Of a DNA stretch of 22,373 nt, positions 5,577-12,035 are shown piece by piece (within the stretch, counting starts at the first letter, position 1; the number at the start of each line of letters is the position of its first letter). Origin of the DNA: a virus; the IMG/VR virus record IMGVR_UViG_3300031774_001351, positions 1 to 22,373 of that record; one strand, written 5' to 3'. The notes beneath the pieces were generated by a model. That model worked only from the letters and a program-made list of their open reading frames with translations, was not told where the DNA came from and did no database searches. The translations under genes were made by a program, and so were the position numbers.

Positions 5577-5917
5577 TGGCACTAAGTAAAGCAGAAAAAG
5601 CAAGATTAAAACGGGTTGGACTCTCAGGTTTGAACAAACCAAAAAGAACACCCAAACACAAAACCAAGAAAGCTGTAGTAGCTGTAAGGGTTGGTGGTAG
5701 AATAAAGATAATTAGATTCGGAGCGCAAGGCATGGGTCATAATTATAGCGCAGCAGCAAGGAAGAGTTTTAAAGCTAGACACGGTAGAAATATTCGTAAA
5801 GGTAAATCTTCTGCAGCTTACTGGGCAAATAAAGTCTTCTGGGCAGGAAAGGGCGGTTCTAGTAAAAGACCACCTAGGTCTCAGAAGCATGTTAAAGGTA
5901 TAAAAAGGAGAAGATAA
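5576..5917 (+). CDS. Basic phage protein (IRFGAQG / SFKARH type)
   Basis: 113 residues, strongly basic. After a Lys-rich start it has KAVVAVRVGGRIKIIRFGAQ, then RKSFKARHGRNIRKGKSSAA and YWANKVFWAG, and ends GIKRRR. This FGAxG...RKSFKARHxxNIxKGxxSAAYWANKxxW pattern is widespread in marine phages and algal viruses as a protein of unknown function, which I recognise from memory without accession. The end of the gene contains AAGGAG, placed six bases before the next start. Possible virion or nucleoid protein. Confidence 0.8.
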   Translation: MALSKAEKARLKRVGLSGLNKPKRTPKHKTKKAVVAVRVGGRIKIIRFGAQGMGHNYSAAARKSFKARHGRNIRKGKSSAAYWANKVFWAGKGGSSKRPPRSQKHVKGIKRRR

Positions 5918-6141
5918 TGCAAGAAGTAAGTGGACAAAAGTTATGGCTAGATGAAGCTATGACTCACTCAGAGGGCTTCCTAACAACATTAGTTAACAGG
6001 GAAGGAGAAAGAGATTTATCAACAGCTGAGAAAAATATGAAGCACATCGTTGCGTCTTACTGCTATCTATACCACAAGGCACAAGAACTCGGGTTTCTTG
6101 ATGAGGATTCAGATTTATTTTTTAACGAGAAAATACATTGA
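5917..6141 (+). CDS. Small protein in the small-terminase position
   Basis: 74 residues, mildly acidic, probably all helical (LWLDEAMTHSEGFLTTLVNR, then EKNMKHIVASYCYLYHKAQE). It stands directly before terL and overlaps it by four bases (TTGA), where many phages carry the small terminase. The length is short for TerS and I see no clear HTH DNA-binding motif, so a small-terminase role is inferred from position only. RBS AAGGAG with a 6-base spacer. Confidence 0.55.
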   Translation: MQEVSGQKLWLDEAMTHSEGFLTTLVNREGERDLSTAEKNMKHIVASYCYLYHKAQELGFLDEDSDLFFNEKIH

Positions 6142-7439
6142 TAGAAGTTAGTAGAAAAGATGTAATCTCCGATAGCCTGATGTCTTATCAAGAACAAGCC
6201 AGGTTTATAAAGTTACCTATGGAAGGGTATCTTGACTTATTAGGTATCACACCTAATAGTTCTCAAAATGCAATAATCAATGCAATTAATAATCCTAAAT
6301 ATCGTTTTATATGCGCCGCTGTCTCTCGTAGACAGGGTAAAACTTATATTGCAAATATTATAGGTCAGTTAGTCACTTTAGTACCCAATTGTAATGTACT
6401 TTTAATGTCGCCTAACTACTCATTATCACAAATATCTTTTGACTTACAAAGACAACTAATAAAACATTTTGACTTAGAAGTATTGAGAGATAATGCAAAA
6501 GATAAAGTTATTGAATTAAGTAATCATTCTACTATTCGTATGGGTTCAATCAATCAGGTTGATTCAGTAGTTGGTAGAAGTTATGATTTAATTATCTTTG
6601 ACGAGGCAGCACTTGTGGATGGCAGAGATGCGTTCAATGTAGCACTAAGACCTACACTAGATAAAGAAAACTCAAAAGCACTATTTATATCTACTCCAAG
6701 GGGTAGAAATAATTGGTTTGCTGAGTTCTGGAACAGAGGCTTTTCAGGAGAGTATCCAGAATGGTGTTCAGTTAGAGCAACCTATCATGAAAATCCTCGT
6801 ATATCTGATACTGATATTGAAGAAGCTAAAAAGACTATGTCTGAAGCTGAGTTCAATCAAGAATACATGGCTGACTTTAATGTCTTCGAAGGACAAGTCT
6901 GGGCATTTAATCATCAAGAGTGTGTAGCAGATTTATCAGAAATAGATACAAAAAGAATGGATATATTCGCAGGAATGGACGTAGGTTACAAGGACCCTAC
7001 TGCTTTCTGTGTCATGGCATACGATTGGAACGATGACAAGTTTTATTTACTAGACGAATATTTAAACAGTGAAAGAACAACAGAACAACACGCAGTAGAA
7101 ATAAGAAAACTAATCCATAAATGGAATATTGATTACATTTATATAGATTCTGCAGCTCAACAAACAAGATTTGACTTTGCACAAAACTATGACATTACTA
7201 CTATTAATGCTAAGAAATCAGTACTAGATGGTATAGGTTATGTAGCCGGTATTGTAGATAATGATAAGTTAACTGTACATCAATCTTGCACTGAGTCATT
7301 GTTAAGTTTAGACCAATATCAGTGGGACCCAAATCCTAATTTGATGAAAGAAAAACCTAAACATAGCTATGCCTCTCACATGGCTGATGCGATTCGATAT
7401 GCACTCTACTCGTTTGAGACACATGCCACTACCTTTTAA
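6138..7439 (+). CDS. terL: Large terminase subunit
   Basis: 433 residues. The packaging ATPase has an adaptive Walker A SRRQGKT (63-69), Walker B LIIFDEAA (151-158, catalytic E156) and coupling motif STPRG (185-189). The RNaseH-fold nuclease follows with acidic residues D281 (AGMDVGYKDPTA), D337 (YIYIDSAA) and D417 (HMADAIRYAL). It cuts concatemeric DNA and drives it through the portal. It starts at TTG 6138, overlapping the previous stop by TTGA; the next in-frame ATG (6180) lacks a good RBS, so TTG is favoured. Length is in the normal range. Confidence 0.95.
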   Translation: MIEVSRKDVISDSLMSYQEQARFIKLPMEGYLDLLGITPNSSQNAIINAINNPKYRFICAAVSRRQGKTYIANIIGQLVTLVPNCNVLLMSPNYSLSQISFDLQRQLIKHFDLEVLRDNAKDKVIELSNHSTIRMGSINQVDSVVGRSYDLIIFDEAALVDGRDAFNVALRPTLDKENSKALFISTPRGRNNWFAEFWNRGFSGEYPEWCSVRATYHENPRISDTDIEEAKKTMSEAEFNQEYMADFNVFEGQVWAFNHQECVADLSEIDTKRMDIFAGMDVGYKDPTAFCVMAYDWNDDKFYLLDEYLNSERTTEQHAVEIRKLIHKWNIDYIYIDSAAQQTRFDFAQNYDITTINAKKSVLDGIGYVAGIVDNDKLTVHQSCTESLLSLDQYQWDPNPNLMKEKPKHSYASHMADAIRYALYSFETHATTF

Positions 7440-7450
7440 TAACTCCTTGA

Positions 7451-7490
7451 AAAAATAGTTCTTGACATGAGCTATAAAATTTGTTAAAAT
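7451..7490 (+). promoter_or_regulatory. Promoter before the HNH-portal-capsid genes
   Basis: TTGACA (7462-7467), 17-base spacer, TAAAAT (7485-7490; one change from consensus). The 24 bases 7451-7474 match 1837-1860 at 21 positions, including CTTGACATGAG, well beyond what a shared -35 box requires. Predicted transcription starts near 7497, giving a leader of about 14 bases to ATG 7511. Confidence 0.8.
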
Positions 7491-7510
7491 TCTAATATAC
7501 AAGTAGGTTT

Positions 7511-7885
7511 ATGACTTTAAAAAGAGATTTAGTTAAGTATGTTCGTGACAAAGCCAAGTCGAAATATAAGAAAGAGGCGGAATGTTACATCTGTGGAAGT
7601 ACGGAGAATCTGGACTTTCATCATTTTTATGGATTAACTGAGTTACTAGAATCGTGGATGAAAAATAAAGACATCACGGTTGAAACCGAAGAAGAGATAC
7701 TAGAACTTCGTGAAGTATTTATAAAAGAAAACGAAGATAAAGTTTATAAACAAGCTGTTACATTATGTCATATGCATCACCTAAGATTGCATAACATATA
7801 CGGAAAAAGACCTAAGCTAATAACAGCAAAGAAACAACAACGCTGGGTCGAGATACAAAGGAATAAATATGGCATGGTACGATAG
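7511..7885 (+). CDS. HNH endonuclease family protein
   Basis: 124 residues. Zinc/HNH signature: C25xxC28 (ECYICGS), H37-H38 (LDFHHFYG), then C86xxHH89-90 (TLCHMHHLRLH) and H94. The central SWMKNKDITVETEEEILELR and the end KQQRWVEIQRNKYG match a HNH group I know from marine podo- and siphoviruses. In HK97-like phages a HNH nuclease next to terL assists terminase cutting at cos sites, so a packaging role is likely here, though not shown. It begins a transcription unit just after the 7462-7490 promoter and overlaps the portal gene by 17 bases. Confidence 0.88.
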   Translation: MTLKRDLVKYVRDKAKSKYKKEAECYICGSTENLDFHHFYGLTELLESWMKNKDITVETEEEILELREVFIKENEDKVYKQAVTLCHMHHLRLHNIYGKRPKLITAKKQQRWVEIQRNKYGMVR

Positions 7886-9080
7886 ATTTTTGGGTAGGAC
7901 AGAAGAAAAACAAAATCCTGCTCAATACGTAATATCAAGGGACGAGGGTCTCACGATTGATAGTAGAGAGAATGTTCTCAACTATCGAAATGCCTACGAA
8001 ACATTAGAAATAGTAAACAGGGCAGTCAACATGATAGTGGATGACGCTGCTGAGATACCATTCGATGTGGGAGAAAAGATTCAGGGTATAACACCTATTA
8101 AGAAAGATCTACGAAGAACACGAGTAGACTTATTAATGAACAAAGAACCGAATCCATTTCAAGACATAAGCACATTTAAAAGAAATCTTTTAGTAGACTT
8201 TATGATTGATGGTAACATCTTTGTTTATTTCGATGGTGCACATCTGTACCATCTTCCAGCAGACCATGTTACAATCTATAGTGATGATAAACAATATGTT
8301 GAAAAATATACATATGACCACTCAATAGATTACAGTCCATCAGAAATTATACATATAAAAGAAAACAGTTTTAACTCTATTTATAGAGGAGTTCCTAGAT
8401 TAAAACCTGCTTTAAGAACTATGCAGTTACTTTCAAGCATGAGAAAATTCCAGGATAACTTCTTTAAAAATGGGGCAATACCAGGATTGGTATTAAAATC
8501 ACCTAACACTCTTTCTGAAAAAATCAAAGAAAGAATGTTACAGGCTTGGGTTGCTAGATACAATCCCCAGTCTGGAGGTAGAAGGCCATTGTTTTTAGAC
8601 GGTGGTTTAGAGGTTGAAGACTTAACGGAAATTAACTTTAAGGAATTAGACTTTCAAGAAGGAATAGCTTCAAATGAAAAGATAATTCTTAAAGCTATAG
8701 GTGTTCCACCAATATTGATGGATAGTGGTAATAATGCAAATTTAAGACCTAACCATCGATTATATTATTTAGAAACCATACTACCAATTATTAATAAAAT
8801 TGCGTATGCTTTCGAGAGATACTTCGGTTTCAAACTTGACGAAGATGTAACAGGTATTCCTGCTTTACAGCCCGAGTTAAGAGACCAAGCAGCTTATTAT
8901 GCTACTCTTGTTAACACAGGAATTATGACACCGAACGAAGCAAGGGAGGCATTAAGGCTTGAGCAAATTGAAGGGTTTGATACACCAAGAATTCCTGCGA
9001 ATATCGCAGGTTCAGCCTCAAATCCAGAGGAAGGCGGTAGACCCCAAGAAGGTCCGCCAAGCGAGGAAGAAGAATTATGA
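7869..9080 (+). CDS. Portal protein (HK97 family)
   Basis: 403 residues. HK97-type portal features: an N-terminal stretch with AYETLEIVNRAVNMIVDDAA, RVDLLMNKEPNPFQDISTFK, a YHLPADHVTIY beta section, stem region GVPRLKPALRTMQLLSSMR and FFKNGAIPGLVLKSP, then the FQEGIASNEKIILKAIGVPP clip/core signature. The C-terminus is Pro/Glu-rich and acidic (EEGGRPQEGPPSEEEEL). Forms the dodecameric DNA gate at one capsid vertex. Start ATG 7869 lies 17 bases inside the HNH gene; the stop overlaps the next ATG (ATGA). Confidence 0.93.
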   Translation: MAWYDRFLGRTEEKQNPAQYVISRDEGLTIDSRENVLNYRNAYETLEIVNRAVNMIVDDAAEIPFDVGEKIQGITPIKKDLRRTRVDLLMNKEPNPFQDISTFKRNLLVDFMIDGNIFVYFDGAHLYHLPADHVTIYSDDKQYVEKYTYDHSIDYSPSEIIHIKENSFNSIYRGVPRLKPALRTMQLLSSMRKFQDNFFKNGAIPGLVLKSPNTLSEKIKERMLQAWVARYNPQSGGRRPLFLDGGLEVEDLTEINFKELDFQEGIASNEKIILKAIGVPPILMDSGNNANLRPNHRLYYLETILPIINKIAYAFERYFGFKLDEDVTGIPALQPELRDQAAYYATLVNTGIMTPNEAREALRLEQIEGFDTPRIPANIAGSASNPEEGGRPQEGPPSEEEEL

Positions 9081-9343
9081 CAAAAGATATGATGATAAAG
9101 GGTTTATCCGAGTTCATAGCCAGCAAAGGCGTTGACACTATGGATTTAAAAACCTATAAAAGTTTTGGCAACGATGTACCTGTGAAGGACTATCTTTTAA
9201 AAAGATATTTTGGTTCATGGAACAGAGTATTATCAGTTGTTAAGAAAAGATATCCTATCTCGGTAGCACCTGTTGAAGTAAAGGTTGAAAAACCTGCACC
9301 TAAACCAAAAGCTAAAAAAGAGGTAAAAGATGTCAAAAAGTAA
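9077..9343 (+). CDS. Small protein with HNH-associated-repeat-like domain
   Basis: 88 residues. Residues about 5-59 (SEFIASKGVDTMDLKTYKSF, VKDYLLKRYFGSWNRVLSVV) resemble the short helical repeat that accompanies homing/HNH nucleases, with its FGSWNxxL signature; I see only one repeat. The C-terminus is Pro/Lys-rich (VEKPAPKPKAKKEVKDVKK), probably disordered. No nuclease motif is present. Between portal and capsid genes, it may be a DNA-binding accessory, head decoration or packaging factor; position and the repeat are all that support this. It overlaps the capsid gene by 14 bases. Confidence 0.65.
   Translation: MTKDMMIKGLSEFIASKGVDTMDLKTYKSFGNDVPVKDYLLKRYFGSWNRVLSVVKKRYPISVAPVEVKVEKPAPKPKAKKEVKDVKK
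9132..9160 (+). promoter_or_regulatory. Possible internal promoter before the capsid gene
   Basis: TTGACA (9132-9137), 17-base spacer, TATAAA (9155-9160), one change from consensus, inside the small gene that precedes the capsid fusion. Location about 170 bases ahead of the capsid gene would fit a need for high capsid expression, but coding constraint and AT-rich sequence make chance plausible. Confidence 0.35.
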
Positions 9344-11387
9344 CGAAAAGATATATCAATGGACTAGCACTTTTAAATCATTAGGTGAAACTGATGATGG
9401 AGGAGTTAATATCAAAGGGTCTGCAAGTACAAACGGACTAGATAGAGCTGGAGATATTATTGAATCAGAAGCATGGATGAAAGGTGGATTGGATAACTAT
9501 AAAGGTAACCCAATTATTCTTTTTAATCATGACTACAATAAACCAATTGGCAGAGCAAGTGGTTTAGAAGTAACCGATAAAGGCTTAGAGATAACTGCAA
9601 AGATATCTAAAGCTGCCGGCGATGTAACTCAATTAGTTAAAGACGGAGTCCTTGGAGCATTTTCTGTTGGTTTCAGATGCAAGGATTCAGAATATATGAC
9701 TGAAACTGACGGATATAAAATAAAGGACGCGGAACTTTTTGAAGTTTCTGTAGTATCAGTGCCTTGCAACCAGGGGGCAACCTTTGGCTTAGCAAAGTCA
9801 TTTGATAGTATGGCGGATTACAGAAAGTACCAAAGTGAATTTTTACAGGCTAACTCAAACGCGACAGCAGACGCTGTTAAAATTGAGCAGCCAAGCGAGG
9901 AGAAATCCTCATCAACGGAGACTGATATGTCAGAAGATAAAAAATCTCCTGAAGTAGCTTTTGACCTTGAATCATTTGCGAAAGATGTAGCAGAAAAAAC
10001 TGCAACAACTATTGCTATGAAACAAGCGGAGCAAAAAGCAGCCGACCAAAAAGCAGAAGCCGAGCATGCTGAAAAGCAAGCAGAAGTAGAAGCTAACGAA
10101 AAGGTTGCTCAAGAAGCAAAACAGGAAGAGCAAAAAACAGTTATCGAAGCTGGATTATCAGGCGCTGAGAGACTCATGAACGACGTAGAGAAACGAGTTT
10201 CTGAAAAGCATGAAGACTTAAAAACAGTTGTAGACTCATTAGAGCAACAACTAGCTGAGAAATCAGAAGAAATCATGTCAATCAGAGAATCAAAAAGAAT
10301 CTTTGCGGACAGAAATGGTCAAGGCGACTGGAAAAAAGCTTTCGAAAACGACATCATTGATGCAAAATTTGCTGGTTTAGCGACTGGTAAAGGATGGAAC
10401 AATGATTATGCGAAAAACGTTATGGAAAAAGCTAACGCCATGAGTGGTGTTGGAGTTTCTTCAGACGATTTTGAGCAGATTGTTTCAACAAACATCGAAA
10501 GAGATATTCAGAACGAATTAGTATTAGCCCCTCTATTTAGAGAAATACCAATGACTTCTGCTAACATGATTATCCCAATATTACCAGATAGTGGTTATGC
10601 CGAATTTACAGGCAACCAAGCTGCTACAGGTTCAAGCCCACACGGTAACTTAGCCCAAACAGGCGATACTTACGGCTCACCATACGGTGGTATTGATTTA
10701 ACAGAAAGAACTCTTTCAACCAAAAAACTCATTTCACAATCATACTTAGGTAATGAAACTGAAGAAGATGCAATTATGCCAATCTTACCTCTCATCAGAG
10801 AATCAATGGTAAGGTCTCATGCAAGAGCTATTGAAAATAGTATCCTAGCAGGTGACGACGCTGACGGCGCATTTGGTACTGGTGGAGCTTCATTCGAAGG
10901 TCTACTACACTTAGCTAGAAATGACAGTGACTTTACACAGTCAGGAACAGCTTTCGCAACAGACACAGTTACAGCAGCTGAGTTACTTTCAATGAGAAAG
11001 AATATGGGCAAATACGGTGTTAACCCTTCAGAAGTGGTTTATATCGTATCTCAAAGAACTTACTTTGAATTGCTAGAAGACGCTGAGTTCCAAGATGCTA
11101 ACCTAGTTGGCGACATGGCTACTAAGCTAAACGGTGAAATTGGTCAAGTATTCGGTTCAAGAGTACTATTATGTGACGAATTTGCTACACCAGCAGTTAG
11201 TAAGTTTGCAGCAATCGCTGTATACCCAAGAAACTATGTAATACCAAGATTAAGAGGTGTTACTATTGAGTCAGACTACGAAGTAGCTAATCAAAGAAGA
11301 GTCCTAGTGGCTTCTCAAAGAATTGGCTTCACCGACCTAATCGACGGTGCAACTTCTAAGTGGGGACACATGTACAAAGCTTCTTAA
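9330..11387 (+). CDS. Fused prohead protease-scaffold-major capsid protein (HK97 fold)
   Basis: 685 residues in three parts. Residues about 1-160 form an HK97-type (U35/S78) prohead protease: H67 (LFNHDYNKPIG), S112 (GAFSVGF) and acidic E138 before VSVVSVPCN are the likely catalytic residues. About 200-330 is a Lys/Glu/Ala coiled coil that would act as the scaffold delta domain. About 340-685 is the HK97 major capsid protein (APLFREIPMTSANMIIPILP, DLTERTLSTKKLISQSYLG, VYPRNYVIPRLRG). Most HK97-like phages encode protease and capsid separately. An internal ATG with its own RBS at codon 200 sits at the junction. RBS GAGGT is before the start; a hairpin terminator follows the stop. Confidence 0.93.
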   Translation: MSKSNEKIYQWTSTFKSLGETDDGGVNIKGSASTNGLDRAGDIIESEAWMKGGLDNYKGNPIILFNHDYNKPIGRASGLEVTDKGLEITAKISKAAGDVTQLVKDGVLGAFSVGFRCKDSEYMTETDGYKIKDAELFEVSVVSVPCNQGATFGLAKSFDSMADYRKYQSEFLQANSNATADAVKIEQPSEEKSSSTETDMSEDKKSPEVAFDLESFAKDVAEKTATTIAMKQAEQKAADQKAEAEHAEKQAEVEANEKVAQEAKQEEQKTVIEAGLSGAERLMNDVEKRVSEKHEDLKTVVDSLEQQLAEKSEEIMSIRESKRIFADRNGQGDWKKAFENDIIDAKFAGLATGKGWNNDYAKNVMEKANAMSGVGVSSDDFEQIVSTNIERDIQNELVLAPLFREIPMTSANMIIPILPDSGYAEFTGNQAATGSSPHGNLAQTGDTYGSPYGGIDLTERTLSTKKLISQSYLGNETEEDAIMPILPLIRESMVRSHARAIENSILAGDDADGAFGTGGASFEGLLHLARNDSDFTQSGTAFATDTVTAAELLSMRKNMGKYGVNPSEVVYIVSQRTYFELLEDAEFQDANLVGDMATKLNGEIGQVFGSRVLLCDEFATPAVSKFAAIAVYPRNYVIPRLRGVTIESDYEVANQRRVLVASQRIGFTDLIDGATSKWGHMYKAS
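9897..9910 (+). promoter_or_regulatory. GNRA-loop hairpin upstream of internal start
   Basis: GAGGA-GAAA-TCCTC is a perfect 5-base-pair stem closed by a GAAA tetraloop, ending 16 bases before the internal ATG at 9927. It would hide the GAGGAG string at 9897-9902 and leave GGAG (9917-9920) as the exposed RBS. Confidence 0.5.
9917..11387 (+). promoter_or_regulatory. Internal RBS and start giving a capsid-only product
   Basis: GGAG (9917-9920), six bases, then ATG 9927 in frame with the long gene. Translation here would yield a 486-residue scaffold-capsid protein starting MSEDKKSPEV, without the protease. The position exactly at the linker between protease and scaffold, with ideal RBS spacing, supports use. 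It would let the phage make many capsid subunits per protease. Not proven; an in-frame Met after GGAG could be chance. Confidence 0.55.
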
Positions 11388-11403
11388 TAGCTTTACAGGT
11401 TTT

Positions 11404-11432
11404 TGGTGGTTTACCTATAAATCACCACTTTT
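11404..11432 (+). terminator. Hairpin terminator after capsid gene
   Basis: TGGTGGTTTA (11404-11413) pairs with TAAATCACCA (11418-11427) around CCTA, ten pairs including one G-T, followed by CTTTT (11428-11432). It lies between the capsid stop and the next ATG at 11439. Likely partial, since no promoter is seen for the next genes. Confidence 0.7.
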
Positions 11433-11438
11433 AATATT

Positions 11439-12035
11439 ATGGCAGATTTAATAACAGTAAATGAATACAAGGATGCGGAAGGTCTTCGAGGCGAGAAGGA
11501 TGATGACCGTCTAAATGTTATTGTACCACAAATTTCAGACTTAGTAAAGAAATATTGCGGTATATCATTTGTTGACTACTATAGTACAAATAAAGTTGAA
11601 ACTTTCTCAATAGATGATACGTACACATCAACGATAATAGTCAGCGAGAGTCCGTTAGTCGAAGTGAGTAAAGTAGAAGAAAGAACAAGTTATTCTGGAG
11701 CTTATACAGAATTAACTACAGGAAACTATGAATACTATGTAGACTTAGAAGCCGATGCAATTATAAGAACAAATGCAGAGGGCAAGCCACTACCATTTAA
11801 ACAAGGAGTTGGAGCAGTAAAAGTAACATACAAAGCAGGATATAGTACTACGCCAAAAGATTTACAACTTGCATTATTTGATTTAGTTAATTACTATATG
11901 AAAGATGAGCATAAAGAAAGAAGAACACTTGGCGGAGCAACTTTACAAAATCAAGGTACTGCAGGAATTAGAACTTCCACAGACTTTCCAGACCACATCA
12001 AAAGGGTACTGGATTTGTATAGAGTTGTGATTTAA
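11439..12035 (+). CDS. Head-tail connector (gp6-like)
   Basis: 198 residues. Helical N-terminus (VNEYKDAEGLRGEKDDDRLN, VIVPQISDLVKKYCGI), a beta section in the middle (VETFSIDDTYTSTIIVSESP, VSKVEERTS), and a helical end (PKDLQLALFDLVNYYMKDE, HIKRVLDLYRVV). This is the pattern of HK97 gp6-like head-tail connectors (QLALFDLVxYYxKDE is typical), which sit on the portal and begin the neck. The ATG comes only seven bases after the terminator T-run and has no Shine-Dalgarno site, so its translation may be weak or leader-dependent. TAATG overlap joins it to the next gene. Confidence 0.8.
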   Translation: MADLITVNEYKDAEGLRGEKDDDRLNVIVPQISDLVKKYCGISFVDYYSTNKVETFSIDDTYTSTIIVSESPLVEVSKVEERTSYSGAYTELTTGNYEYYVDLEADAIIRTNAEGKPLPFKQGVGAVKVTYKAGYSTTPKDLQLALFDLVNYYMKDEHKERRTLGGATLQNQGTAGIRTSTDFPDHIKRVLDLYRVVI

